Source: Dokdonella_A sp937902695
GTDB taxonomy: Bacteria; Pseudomonadota; Gammaproteobacteria; Xanthomonadales; Rhodanobacteraceae
Direction: 5' to 3'
Assembly (NCBI GenBank): GCA_048498135.1
Contig: JBEHYO010000014.1
Location: 1-50,984 of the forward strand
Length of the DNA: 50,984 nt
The notes under the pieces: model-generated
What the model was told of the DNA's origin: nothing
The model's input: only the letters and a program-made list of their open reading frames with translations
The model's database searches: none
Translations under genes and position numbers: made by a program
Part shown: positions 17,416 to 25,657 of the stretch, one piece after another
How the letters are laid out: each line of letters opens with the position of its first letter
Position numbering within the stretch: the stretch's first letter is position 1

Positions 17416-18993
17416 TCAATGCCTGAAGTGGCGCACGCCCGTGAACACCATCGCCATGCCGTGCTCGTCGGCCGCGGTGATGACTTCGTCGTCGCGCATC
17501 GAGCCGCCGGGCTGGATCACCGCGCGGATGCCGGCCTCGGCGGCGGCGTCGATGCCGTCGCGGAACGGGAAGAACGCGTCCGACGCCATGCCGCAGCCGC
17601 GCACTTCGAGGCCGGCTTCGGCGGCTTTCATCGCGGCGATCTTCGCGCTGACGACGCGGCTCATCTGGCCGGCGCCGATGCCGACCGTGCGCCCTTCGCG
17701 CGCGTAGACGATCGCGTTCGACTTCACGAACATCGCGACGTGCCACGCAAACAGGAGGTCGCGGAGCTCCGCCGCGTCCGGCACGCGCTTGGAGACGACT
17801 TTCAGATCGGTCATCAGCAGCGTGTCGCGATCGATGTCCTGCACCAGGAGACCGCCCGCGATGCGCTTGAAATCGAGCGAGGACGACGGATTCTCGTCCC
17901 AGGCACCGCTGGCGAGCACGCGCACGTTCGGCTTGGCGGCGAGCGCGGCGAGCGCGGCGGGCTCGATGTCCGGCGCGATGACGACTTCGACGAACTGGCG
18001 CTTGATGATGCGCGCCGCCGTGTCGGCGTCGAGCGTGCGGTTGAACGCGATGATGCCGCCGAACGCCGAGACCGGATCGCACGCGTAGGCGTGCTCGTAG
18101 GCCTCGCCGAGATCGGCGCCGAGCGCGACGCCGCACGGGTTGGAATGCTTGACGATGACGCAGGCCGGCGTCTTGCGGAACGCCTTGACGCATTCGAGCG
18201 CGGCGTCGGCATCGGCGATGTTGTTGTACGAAAGCTCCTTGCCCGCGAGCACGCGTGCGCTCGCGACGGTGCCGGCCGGCACGTGCTGCTCGACATAGAG
18301 CGCGCCACCCTGGTGCGGATTTTCGCCGTAGCGAAGCGTCTGCTTCAGCTCGAACGAAAGGTGCAGCGTCGGCGCGAACGGCTCGATGCGTTCGGAATCG
18401 GGCCGCGCGCCGAGCCAGTTGGCGATGACGCCGTCGTAGCGCGCCGTATGCGCGTAGGCCTTCGCGGCCAGCCGGCGGCGCAGGCTCAACCCGGTGCCGC
18501 CGTGGGCGAGCGCCTCGAGGATCTCGGCGTAATCGGCGGGATCGACCACGACGGCGACGTGCTCGTGGTTCTTCGCCGCGGCGCGCAGCATCGCCGGGCC
18601 GCCGATGTCGATGTTCTCGATCGCGTCGGCGAGCGTGCAGTCGGGCCGCGCCGTCGCCGCCTCGAACGGGTAGAGGTTCGTGACGAGCAGGTCGATCGGC
18701 ACGATGTCGTGCTCGGCCATGACCGCATCGTCGGTGCCGCGCCGGCCGAGCAGGCCGCCGTGCACCTTGGGATGCAGCGTCTTGATGCGGCCTTCCATGA
18801 TCTCCGGAAAGCCGGTCAGCGTCGAAACGTCGGTGACCGGCACGCCGGCCTGGCGCAGCGCACCGGCCGTGCCGCCGGTGGAGACGAGCGCGACGCCGAG
18901 CGCATCGAGCCCGTGCGCGAAATCGACGAGGCCGGTCTTGTCGGAAACGCTGATCAGCGCCCGCCGGACGGGCACCAGGGTCGCATCGAACAT
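17416..18993 (-). CDS. purH: Bifunctional AICAR transformylase / IMP cyclohydrolase
   Basis: 525 residues, standard for the family; catalyses the last two steps of IMP synthesis. The N-terminal MGS-like domain (about 1-140) shows RALISVSDKTGLVDFA, STGGT (about 38-42) and KTLHPKVHGGLLGRR (about 71-85). The C-terminal transformylase domain has ELSYNNIADADAALE (about 253-267) and VKHSNPCG (about 281-288) with the catalytic Lys-His pair. It ends in the expected MVFTGVRHFRH. It lies downstream of fis (135 bp gap with a TATACT hexamer on this strand at 19021-19026) and upstream of purD. Confidence 0.98.
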   Translation of the reverse strand: MFDATLVPVRRALISVSDKTGLVDFAHGLDALGVALVSTGGTAGALRQAGVPVTDVSTLTGFPEIMEGRIKTLHPKVHGGLLGRRGTDDAVMAEHDIVPIDLLVTNLYPFEAATARPDCTLADAIENIDIGGPAMLRAAAKNHEHVAVVVDPADYAEILEALAHGGTGLSLRRRLAAKAYAHTARYDGVIANWLGARPDSERIEPFAPTLHLSFELKQTLRYGENPHQGGALYVEQHVPAGTVASARVLAGKELSYNNIADADAALECVKAFRKTPACVIVKHSNPCGVALGADLGEAYEHAYACDPVSAFGGIIAFNRTLDADTAARIIKRQFVEVVIAPDIEPAALAALAAKPNVRVLASGAWDENPSSSLDFKRIAGGLLVQDIDRDTLLMTDLKVVSKRVPDAAELRDLLFAWHVAMFVKSNAIVYAREGRTVGIGAGQMSRVVSAKIAAMKAAEAGLEVRGCGMASDAFFPFRDGIDAAAEAGIRAVIQPGGSMRDDEVITAADEHGMAMVFTGVRHFRH

Positions 18994-19020
18994 GGGGCGT
19001 ATCGGGACGGTGAGGGCCCA

Positions 19021-19026
19021 GAGTAT
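19021..19026 (-). promoter_or_regulatory. Possible -10 element for purH
   Basis: TATACT on the minus strand, 28 bp upstream of the purH ATG in the fis-purH gap. The -35 region is weak, so purH may instead be read mainly from upstream. Confidence 0.3.
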
Positions 19027-19128
19027 ACCGGCGCCGCCGCGTGCGCGTGGGAAAAGCTCAGGGACGAGGCCGCACGAGCGTGCGTTTCGCAGCGCGTCAG
19101 CGTTGCACCCGGCGAGCTCGGCTTCGCC

Positions 19129-19410
19129 TCAGTCGGCGAGGCCGTACTGATGCAGCTTCTTGCGCAGCGTCGCGCGATTGATCCCGAGCGCGGCCGCGGC
19201 CTTGCTCTGGTTGCCGCCGTACCAGGCGAGCACTTCGGCGAGCAGCGGCGATTCGACCTCGTGCAGCACGAGCGCGTAGACGCCTTCGCGCGGCTGCGAC
19301 TCGACGTCGGAAAGATAACGGCGCACGGCGCGCGAAACGCATTCGCGCAGCGCAGGTTGCAATTGCGGTTCATGCGCGGCTTCGGCGCGCAGGATGCTGA
19401 CGGCATTCAC
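19129..19410 (-). CDS. fis: Fis-family nucleoid-associated DNA-binding protein
   Basis: 93 residues from a GTG start, close to the ~98 residues of Fis; no ATG exists in a suitable place. The C-terminal half has the Fis core YALVLHEVESPLLAEVL and the helix-turn-helix GNQSKAAAALGINRATLRKK (about 66-85), ending KLHQYGLAD. Fis bends DNA and coordinates growth-rate-dependent transcription. The place directly upstream of purH-purD and below prmA/DUF3426 is conserved in gammaproteobacteria, but dusB, which normally precedes fis, is missing. A ~240-bp non-coding region with its own promoter-like sequence takes its place. Confidence 0.9.
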   Translation of the reverse strand: MNAVSILRAEAAHEPQLQPALRECVSRAVRRYLSDVESQPREGVYALVLHEVESPLLAEVLAWYGGNQSKAAAALGINRATLRKKLHQYGLAD

Positions 19411-19649
19411 GGAACGATGGCCCCTTGGATTCTCGAACGTCCCTGAGCGGCCAGTGCGCACATCGGCAGTGCACACGGGGAAGGGATATTAGCGCTGCGC
19501 CGTGCGCTTGATAAGTCCCGTGGCGACGAAATTTTTCTGGCGTCGCAACGATCTCAGCGCGCGCGCGCACTTGCGTCGCTTTCCTCACGCGCACATGCAG
19601 CAGCGCCACTTGATGCGCGCGCACATTCGTGCTTGCGACGAGACGCGCG
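19411..19649. other. Non-coding gap where dusB is expected
   Basis: 239 bp between fis and the zinc-ribbon gene. It holds the candidate fis promoter, an AT tract and an alternating GC run at 19557-19570 (possible Z-DNA former). No remnant of a dihydrouridine synthase can be recognised in any frame; short open frames here lack binding sites and sensible composition. Confidence 0.6.
19486..19514 (-). promoter_or_regulatory. fis: Candidate sigma-70 promoter for fis
   Basis: On the minus strand TTATCA (19514-19509), a 17-bp spacer and TAATAT (19491-19486) form the best promoter-like pair in the region, with an AT tract (GAAAAATTTC, about 19528-19537) just upstream as a possible UP element. It lies 76 bp ahead of the fis GTG. 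Confidence 0.55.
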
Positions 19650-20447
19650 CTACTCGTCGAACTTGAACTCGAACGCGACCGCGTTCTTGCCGGGATCGGC
19701 GACTTCGAACACGAGCGCCGTGGTCGCTCCGGGTGCGAGACCTTGCGCGATCGTGCGCGCGTCGCTGACGTATTCGCGCGGCTGGAACCGGCGCATCGCG
19801 ATGCGCGTCTCGTCGAGATCCGAGAGCGTGATCTCGACGACCGGAAACGCCTGCGCGAAGTCCGCGTCGTTGCGCACGCTGGCCGAGATGATCAGCGCGC
19901 CCGGCACCGACGGATGCGGACGGATGTCGCGCGACAGGAGCTCGAGCGCGCCGGCGTCATGTCGCGGCGGAAGCCGGCATCCGAGCTTCGCGCACGCGGG
20001 ATCGATCCATGCACGCACGCGCGCATCGTCGAGCCAGAGCGCGCGCTCGGCCCATGCGATCTGCCCGCCGAGCGTCAGCAGCAGCGCGACGCTGCCGGCG
20101 ATCCACGGGCCCGTGCGACGTTGCCGCGTGCGCCGTCGGCGCGTGAACGAGGGCGTCGTCGACGGGCGTTCGGTCGCGCGCGGGCGCTCGTCGGGATCGA
20201 ACAGCAGCGAGCCCTGGCCCTGCGCCGGATTGGGCCGGAATACCGGCAGGCCGAGCTGCGGCGGCGCGACCTGCGCCGGATGCGTGTCGAGCGTGCCGAT
20301 CGGCTCCGGCGGCAGCTGATCGGTCAGCGTGCGCAACGCATCGAAGATCGCGCTGCAATGCCCGCAACGGACGCTGCCGAGCGTCGCCGCGAGCTCGGCG
20401 CCGCCAAGTTTGAAGACCGTCAGGCACTCGGGACACTGCGTGTACAT
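19650..20447 (-). CDS. DUF3426 zinc-ribbon membrane protein
   Basis: 265 residues. The N-terminal MJ0042-type zinc ribbon has two CxxC knuckles (CPEC at 5-8, CGHC at 28-31). A proline-rich, basic linker (RRRRTRQRR) precedes one membrane helix at about 114-131, and the C-terminal ~130 residues form the DUF3426 domain with beta segments (VRNDADFAQAFPVVEITLSD). The topology implies a cytoplasmic zinc finger and a periplasmic domain. The family is known from exactly this place between prmA and fis; its role is unestablished. Confidence 0.9.
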   Translation of the reverse strand: MYTQCPECLTVFKLGGAELAATLGSVRCGHCSAIFDALRTLTDQLPPEPIGTLDTHPAQVAPPQLGLPVFRPNPAQGQGSLLFDPDERPRATERPSTTPSFTRRRRTRQRRTGPWIAGSVALLLTLGGQIAWAERALWLDDARVRAWIDPACAKLGCRLPPRHDAGALELLSRDIRPHPSVPGALIISASVRNDADFAQAFPVVEITLSDLDETRIAMRRFQPREYVSDARTIAQGLAPGATTALVFEVADPGKNAVAFEFKFDE

Positions 20448-20504
20448 GGCGCCATTCTAATGTCGCGCGGGGCGGCGTTCGACGACCCGTCGGCGTTTTT
20501 CCTC

Positions 20505-21269
20505 TCAGCCGGGATCCGCTTCCGGCGCCCACTGCAGCGTGTGCGGATCGAAGCCGTCCTGCAGCGAGGGCTTGACGATGCGGAAGTACGGCGAGACATC
20601 GAAATCGCGCGGCGCGTACAGGCGCGAATCGCGGATGTGCAGGATCTCGCGCTCATGGTGAACGCCCTGCGCGCCTTTCGCGCGCGCGACTTCGACGTCG
20701 GGCAGCACCGGGTAGCGCACGGCGCCGAACGCCGCGGCGATCAGCGACGAGCAGATCGCGCGCGTCGGATCGCCGCTGCCGAGCGAGAGGAGGCGCCGCT
20801 TGAACCGGTCGGGCACCGGCGGCGTGCGGATCAGGTAGCGCGCGAGGTCGAACACGTTGCGCAGGTCATACTGGTTGCCGATGCGATCGGTCGCGTATTT
20901 CACGAGCGCGTCGATCTCGGCGTCGGTAAGGCCGACCGGCCGGCAGATGCGCGTGTGCCAGTTGATGTAGAAGCCGAGCGGCATCACGCGCACGCCGGCG
21001 TTGATGTCGGCTTCGACCAGGCGCTTGGCGAGCGGATCGCCGTTCGCATCCGGCGCATCGCCGATGCAGAGGGCCGCGTGCGACCACGTCGATTGCGTGA
21101 CGTAGCGGATCGCCGTCGCGAAGCGGCTCGTGCCTTCGATCAGCAGCACGTCGCCCTTGCGGAGCGTCGCTGCGAGGCGCTCCGGATGGTGCGTCATCAC
21201 GTGCGCGGTGTCGCGCGGTTCGGAAAGGTAGCGGGCGAGCTTGCCGCCGATCCAGCGGAGCGGGTGCAC
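20505..21269 (-). CDS. YiiX/permuted NlpC-P60-like amidase or lipid hydrolase
   Basis: 254 residues. The pattern KGDVLLIEGTSRFATAIRYV, then WSHAALCIG (H64), an acidic LVEAD (E87) and AICSSLIAAAF (C173) is that of the circularly permuted papain-like fold (YiiX/YycO/DUF830), in which the catalytic histidine precedes the cysteine. Members cleave amide or ester bonds in peptides or acylated lipids. There is no clear signal peptide. It sits between prmA and the DUF3426 gene, with ~50-60 bp gaps on each side, and is not part of the usual order, so it looks like a lineage-specific insertion into the operon. Confidence 0.8.
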   Translation of the reverse strand: MHPLRWIGGKLARYLSEPRDTAHVMTHHPERLAATLRKGDVLLIEGTSRFATAIRYVTQSTWSHAALCIGDAPDANGDPLAKRLVEADINAGVRVMPLGFYINWHTRICRPVGLTDAEIDALVKYATDRIGNQYDLRNVFDLARYLIRTPPVPDRFKRRLLSLGSGDPTRAICSSLIAAAFGAVRYPVLPDVEVARAKGAQGVHHEREILHIRDSRLYAPRDFDVSPYFRIVKPSLQDGFDPHTLQWAPEADPG

Positions 21270-21319
21270 GAAGTCCTCCAGGCTGCGATTCGCTGACCGG
21301 TCGGCGCTCGACGGCTACG

Positions 21320-22204
21320 CTAGCGCCGCGTTCCGCCGATGCGGATCCAGTCCTCGCGCGTCGCGATCGCAAGCGCGTCGAACCAGGCCGAATAGCGCTC
21401 GACGAGCTCGGCTTCCTGACCGGCGAGGATGCCCGAAAGGGCGAGCGCGCCGCCGGCCTTCAGGCACTGCGCGAAGCGCGGGGCGAGCTCGGCCAGCGGC
21501 CCGGCGAGGATGTTGGCGACGAGCGCATCGCCCGTTTCCGGCGCGAACTCGTCGGGCGTCAGGAGCGCGAGTCGGTCGGCGATGCCGTTCCGCTCGGCAT
21601 TGTCGCGGCTTGCCGCGAGGGCCTGCGGATCGTTGTCGACGCCGATGACGCGCGCGGCGCCGAGCTTCAGCGCCGCGATCGCGAGCACACCCGAGCCGCA
21701 GCCGTAGTCGATGACGGTCAAGCCGGCGAGATCGAGCGCGTCGAGCCATTCGAGGCAGAGCGCCGTGGTCGGGTGCGTGCCGGTGCCGAACGCAAGGCCG
21801 GGATCGAGGCGCACGACGATCGCGTCGGCGTCGTCCGCGGGCGGCTCGATGTTCGAGGGATAAATCCAGAGCCGCCGGCCGAAGCGCATCGGCTGGAACT
21901 GATCCATCCAGGCGCGCGTCCAGTCCTGATCCTCGACCGTGCGGAACGCGATCCGGTCGGGGGCGAGATCGGGCACGAGGTCGGTCAGCACATGGACGAG
22001 GCCGACGCGGTCGCGATCGGGCTCGAACAATGCCGAGAGCGCGATCTCGGGCCAGAGCGGCGTCTCGCCCGGGCCGGGTTCGAAGATCGGATGGTCCTGG
22101 GCATCGAGCAGCGTGACCGCGAGCGCGCCGAGCTCGTCGAGCGCGCCCTCGACTTCGGCCTGCTGCGCGGCGGTGACGGTCAGCGAGAGCTCGAGCCAGG
22201 CCAT
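21320..22204 (-). CDS. prmA: Ribosomal protein L11 methyltransferase
   Basis: 294 residues from MAWLELSLTV; this start lies 8 bp after the stop of the lipoprotein gene, whereas longer forms would overlap it. PrmA trimethylates L11 using S-adenosylmethionine. Family marks: DPGLAFGTGTHPTTALCLEWL, SAM motif I VIDYGCGSGVLAIAALKLGA, VIGVDNDPQA, and VANILAGPL. Its location downstream of accC is conserved. Confidence 0.96.
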   Translation of the reverse strand: MAWLELSLTVTAAQQAEVEGALDELGALAVTLLDAQDHPIFEPGPGETPLWPEIALSALFEPDRDRVGLVHVLTDLVPDLAPDRIAFRTVEDQDWTRAWMDQFQPMRFGRRLWIYPSNIEPPADDADAIVVRLDPGLAFGTGTHPTTALCLEWLDALDLAGLTVIDYGCGSGVLAIAALKLGAARVIGVDNDPQALAASRDNAERNGIADRLALLTPDEFAPETGDALVANILAGPLAELAPRFAQCLKAGGALALSGILAGQEAELVERYSAWFDALAIATREDWIRIGGTRR

Positions 22205-22211
22205 CGGCGGA

Positions 22212-22586
22212 TCAGCGGCATTTCTCGATGGTGTCGACATCGGAGGTTTTCACGTCCGATTTCAGCTGGTGGGTCTGGCCATTGAGCGTGCGCGTCCAGA
22301 TCGGGGTTTCGGTCTTGAAGCCGAGCATCATGATGCACGCCGCGCCGTGGCGGATCCGCGAGGTCTCGAGCAGGATGCCGGCCGGCGGCTGTTCCGCGAT
22401 GCGCTGTTCGAGCTCGACGAACGTCAGCAGCTCGCCGTCGACTGCATAGTGCCCGTTCGCTTTCGGCGTGACGTCGATGACGCCGGTTTCCGGGCGCACG
22501 GCCTTCTGCGAGCACGCGGCGAGCGCGAGCGCGGCGATCGCCGGCAGGATCAGCACGCGAAGCGCGCGAGAGTCTCTCCTTCGCAT
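22212..22586 (-). CDS. Small predicted lipoprotein
   Basis: 124 residues. The N-terminus has a signal peptide ending in a lipobox (ALAAC, Cys about residue 25). The remaining ~100 residues contain VDGELLTFVELEQRIAEQPP and two further cysteines (ACIMMLG, IEKCR). The ATG falls 3 bp after the accC stop, implying coupled expression with accC and prmA. Not part of the classical accBC-prmA order; function unknown. Confidence 0.75.
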   Translation of the reverse strand: MRRRDSRALRVLILPAIAALALAACSQKAVRPETGVIDVTPKANGHYAVDGELLTFVELEQRIAEQPPAGILLETSRIRHGAACIMMLGFKTETPIWTRTLNGQTHQLKSDVKTSDVDTIEKCR

Positions 22587-22589
22587 CGG

Positions 22590-23957
22590 TCAGCCGAGCC
22601 CGATCGCCTTGTCGCGCTGCTCGGCGATGCGGCGTTCGAGATAGTGGATGTTCTGTCCGCCGCTCTGGAAGCCCGCGTCGGCAAGGATGCGCTGCTGCAG
22701 CGGCACGTTCGTCTTGATGCCCTCGACGACCATTTCGGAAAGCGCGATGCGCGCGCGCGCGATTGCCGTCGCGCGGTCGCGGCCATGCACGATCAGCTTG
22801 CCGATCATCGAATCGTAGTTCGGCGGAATCCGGTAGCCGTCGTAGAGATGCGTGTCGACGCGCACGCCCGGGCCGCCCGGGCATTCGAAGCGCTTCACGG
22901 TGCCGGGACTCGGCATGAAGGTATCCGGATCTTCGGCGTTGATGCGGCATTCGATCGCGTGGCCGGTGAGCTTGATGTCTTCCTGGCGCAGCGAGAGCTT
23001 TTCGCCGGCCGCGATCAGGAGCTGCTCGCGCACGAGGTCGGTGCCGGTGACGAGCTCCGTCACCGGATGCTCGACCTGGATGCGCGTATTCATTTCGATG
23101 AAGTAGAAACGGCCGTTTTCGTAGAGGAACTCGAACGTGCCGGCGCCGCGATAGCCGATGCGCAGGCATGCCTCGACGCAGGTGCGGCCGATCTCGGCGC
23201 GCTGCTCCGGCGTGATGCCGGGCGCCGGCGCTTCCTCGACGACCTTCTGATGGCGGCGCTGCATCGAGCAGTCGCGCTCGCCGAGGTGGATCGCGTTGCC
23301 CTGGCCATCGGCGAGCACCTGGATCTCGACATGGCGCGGGTTCTCGAGGAACTTCTCCATGTAGACCTGATCGTTGCCGAACGCGGCCTTCGCTTCGCTC
23401 TTCGTCAGCGTGATCGCGTTGGGCAGGTGCGCCTCGGTGTGCACGACGCGCATGCCGCGTCCGCCGCCGCCGCCCGCCGCCTTGATGATCACCGGATAGC
23501 CTATGTCGCGCGCGATTTTCGCGTTGGTGACCGGATCCTCGCCGAGCGGCCCGCCGGAGCCCGGCACGCACGGCACGCCGGCCGCCTTCATCGCCTTGAT
23601 CGCCTGGACCTTGTCGCCCATCAGGCGGATCACTTCGGGCGTCGGGCCGATGAAGATGAAGCCCGATTTCTCGACGCGCTCGGCGAAGTCGGCGTTTTCG
23701 GACAGGAAGCCGTAACCCGGATGGATCGCCTGCGCGTCCGTGACTTCGGCCGCGGCGATGATCGCCGGCACGTTGAGGTAGCTCTCGGCCGCCGGCGCGG
23801 GACCGATGCAGATCGATTCGTCGGCCATGCCGACATGTTTCAGGTTGCGATCGACCGTCGAATGGACGGCGACGGTGCGAATGCCGAGCGCATGACATGC
23901 GCGCAGGACCCTGAGTGCAATCTCGCCGCGATTCGCGATGACGACTTTATCGAGCAT
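22590..23957 (-). CDS. accC: Acetyl-CoA carboxylase, biotin carboxylase subunit
   Basis: 455 residues from MLDKVVIANRGEIALRV, with GGGAGAAGAA-like binding sequence just upstream; a longer frame (MPACAGM...) runs into the REP-like repeat and is rejected. Carboxylates biotin on AccB using ATP and bicarbonate, the first step of fatty-acid synthesis. ATP-grasp motifs are intact: IIKAAGGGGGRGMRVV, HLGERDCSMQRRHQK and FIEMNTRIQVEHPVTE. Operon order accB-accC is standard. Confidence 0.98.
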   Translation of the reverse strand: MLDKVVIANRGEIALRVLRACHALGIRTVAVHSTVDRNLKHVGMADESICIGPAPAAESYLNVPAIIAAAEVTDAQAIHPGYGFLSENADFAERVEKSGFIFIGPTPEVIRLMGDKVQAIKAMKAAGVPCVPGSGGPLGEDPVTNAKIARDIGYPVIIKAAGGGGGRGMRVVHTEAHLPNAITLTKSEAKAAFGNDQVYMEKFLENPRHVEIQVLADGQGNAIHLGERDCSMQRRHQKVVEEAPAPGITPEQRAEIGRTCVEACLRIGYRGAGTFEFLYENGRFYFIEMNTRIQVEHPVTELVTGTDLVREQLLIAAGEKLSLRQEDIKLTGHAIECRINAEDPDTFMPSPGTVKRFECPGGPGVRVDTHLYDGYRIPPNYDSMIGKLIVHGRDRATAIARARIALSEMVVEGIKTNVPLQQRILADAGFQSGGQNIHYLERRIAEQRDKAIGLG

Positions 23958-23969
23958 TTCTTCTCCCGG

Positions 23970-24038
23970 CGTCATGCCCGCGCAAGCGGGCATCCACGTT
24001 CGAACATCAAGATGGATTCCCGCTTCGCGGGAATGACG
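23970..24038. repeat. REP-like inverted-pair repeat, copy 2 (accB-accC gap)
   Basis: Left arm CGTCATGCCCGCGCAAGCGG begins at 23970, and the right arm ends in CGCGGGAATGACG at 24038. The spacer (CCACGTT...TCAAGATGGAT) matches the copy at 17333-17406, showing that both belong to one repeat family. It lies just before the accC binding site. Confidence 0.85.
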
Positions 24039-24043
24039 ACGCT

Positions 24044-24511
24044 CTAGCCAATGACGAACATCGGTTCATCGAACTCGACCGGCTGCCCGTTGCTGACGAG
24101 CACGGCGAGCACGGTGCCGGCGACGTCGGACTCGATCTGGTTGAACATCTTCATCGCTTCGATGATGCCGAGCGTGTCGCCGGCCTTGACCTTCTGGCCG
24201 ACCTTCACGAACGCCGGCGATTCCGGATTCTGCGAGGCGTAGAACGTGCCGACCATCGGCGCCGTGACGACGTGGCCTTCGGGCGCCGGCTTCTCCGCGG
24301 GCGGCGCGCCCGGTGCTGCGGATGTCGGCGCCGGGGCGACCGGCTGTTCGGTGCGCGCCGGAAGCGCGGGCGCGGCGGCGGGCATCGTGGTGACCATGCC
24401 CTTCGGGATCCGCGAAAGGCGCACCGTCTCTTCGCCTTCCTTGATCTCGAGTTCGGCGAGATTCGATTCTTCGAGCAGGTCGATCAGCTTCTTGATCTTG
24501 CGGAGGTCCAT
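24044..24511 (-). CDS. accB: Acetyl-CoA carboxylase biotin carboxyl carrier protein
   Basis: 155 residues. The C-terminal biotinyl domain (about 80-155) has the EAMKMFN motif with the biotinylated lysine at 121, and the thumb-type sequence GTFYASQNPESPAFVKVGQ. A Pro/Ala-rich linker (about 40-78) joins it to the N-terminal helical segment (MDLRKIKKLIDLLEESNLAE). It carries the carboxyl group between AccC and the transferase. It is separated from accC by a REP-like repeat. Confidence 0.98.
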   Translation of the reverse strand: MDLRKIKKLIDLLEESNLAELEIKEGEETVRLSRIPKGMVTTMPAAAPALPARTEQPVAPAPTSAAPGAPPAEKPAPEGHVVTAPMVGTFYASQNPESPAFVKVGQKVKAGDTLGIIEAMKMFNQIESDVAGTVLAVLVSNGQPVEFDEPMFVIG

Positions 24512-24561
24512 GGGGAGGCCTTCCTGAAAAGGTCGTGGAACGTCGTCGTTGTCGGTCCCGC

Positions 24562-25002
24562 TCAGCTGGCGAGACGCCTCAATGCGGCCGAAAGGCCGAG
24601 CCGGTAGCTGTCCGCGCCGAATCCCGTGATGACGCCGACGGCGAGGTCGGCGATGTACGAGCGATGCCGGAACGGCTCGCGGGCGTGCACGTTCGAGAGG
24701 TGTACCTCGACGAACGGGATCGCCACCGCCGCGAGCGCGTCGCGGAGCGCGATGCTGGTGTGCGTCAGGGCCCCCGGATTGATCACGATGAACGCGGTTC
24801 CATCGCGGGCCGCCGCGTGGATCCGGTCGATGAGCGCGCCTTCAGAGTTCGACTGAAAGGAGGCGAGATCGTGACCCGATTCATGCGCGATCGCTGCAAG
24901 ATCGGCGTCGATCGCGGCAAGTGTCGTGCGGCCGTAGACGGCCGGCTCGCGCTGACCGAGCAGGTTCAGATTGGGTCCGTGCAGTACGAGCAGCCGGGCC
25001 AA
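24562..25002 (-). CDS. aroQ: 3-dehydroquinate dehydratase, type II
   Basis: 146 residues, beginning with TTG (no ATG is available; GAGGG lies about 8 bp upstream). It dehydrates 3-dehydroquinate in the shikimate pathway. Hallmarks: LHGPNLNLLGQREPAVYG with catalytic Tyr23, FQSNSEGALID, INPGALTHTS (Asn75, His81) and EVHLSNVHAREPFR (His101). The dsbD/tlpA-aroQ-accB order is conserved in related genomes. Confidence 0.96.
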   Translation of the reverse strand: MARLLVLHGPNLNLLGQREPAVYGRTTLAAIDADLAAIAHESGHDLASFQSNSEGALIDRIHAAARDGTAFIVINPGALTHTSIALRDALAAVAIPFVEVHLSNVHAREPFRHRSYIADLAVGVITGFGADSYRLGLSAALRRLAS

Positions 25003-25107
25003 GACGCAACCCTCGCCAAAAAGGGCGGCTAGTCTCGCCGAGTCGGTCCGATCTGTCCAGTTCGGCGACGTTTGACCGTAGATCCGCGAGATTCCGCGAT
25101 GAAGCCG

Positions 25108-25656
25108 TCACAAATACGGTGCGAGCCAGGCGTCGAGCTTCGCTTCGGTGAAGTTGCCGGCCCGGCGCGCCAGGATGCGGCCGTCGGCGCCGATCAGGAC
25201 CGAATACGGCAGGACGTCGCGATCGTTTCCGAACGTCTCGGAAAGGCCTTCGCCCCTGGCGGGATCGTCGATCAGGATCGGATAGTGCACGGGAACCGCG
25301 TCGAGGAAGCTGCGCGTCGAGGCGACGCTGTCCGACGCGATGCCGACGATCTGGAACCCTTTCGCCGCGAGGCGCTGCTGCGTCTTGTCGAGCAGCGGCA
25401 TTTCCTCGCGACAGGGCCCGCACCAGCTCGCCCAGAAGTTCACGAGTACGAGCTTGCCGCGCCATTCGGCGAGCGCGCGCGGCGTGCCGTCGATGTCGGG
25501 CCGCTGCACCGGCGGCACCGCGTCGCCGATCTTGAGCATGTGCGGAATCGCGTGCGCAGGCGACGGCAGCGGCTTCAGCCAGCCGCCGGCGAGGAAGCCG
25601 CCGATCGCGCCGGCGATCGCCACGAGAAGGATCAGCGCATTGGTGCGGTTGAACAT
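25108..25656 (-). CDS. TlpA-like membrane-anchored thioredoxin
   Basis: 182 residues. An N-terminal membrane anchor (about 7-26) is followed by a periplasmic thioredoxin fold with NFWASWCGPC (Cys79, Cys82) and a cis-proline region VLPYSVLIGADG. Such proteins reduce disulfides in the periplasm, often for cytochrome c maturation, and are recharged by DsbD or CcdA. The start is 1 bp from the dsbD stop, so the two are co-expressed; DsbD is the likely electron donor. Confidence 0.92.
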   Translation of the reverse strand: MFNRTNALILLVAIAGAIGGFLAGGWLKPLPSPAHAIPHMLKIGDAVPPVQRPDIDGTPRALAEWRGKLVLVNFWASWCGPCREEMPLLDKTQQRLAAKGFQIVGIASDSVASTRSFLDAVPVHYPILIDDPARGEGLSETFGNDRDVLPYSVLIGADGRILARRAGNFTEAKLDAWLAPYL

Positions 25657-25657
25657 C

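Noticed and set aside
19557..19570. Alternating GC run before fis as a functional Z-DNA element
   Set aside because: Short and expected by chance in such GC-rich DNA; only noted.
19370..19624. 84-codon ORF in the gap before fis, considered as a dusB remnant
   Set aside because: No dihydrouridine synthase motif and no similarity to its N-terminus; composition is random-like.
23958..23993. 12-residue N-terminal extension of AccC (MPACAGMTPGEE)
   Set aside because: Encoded by the REP-like repeat; the downstream ATG has a good binding site and matches the family start.
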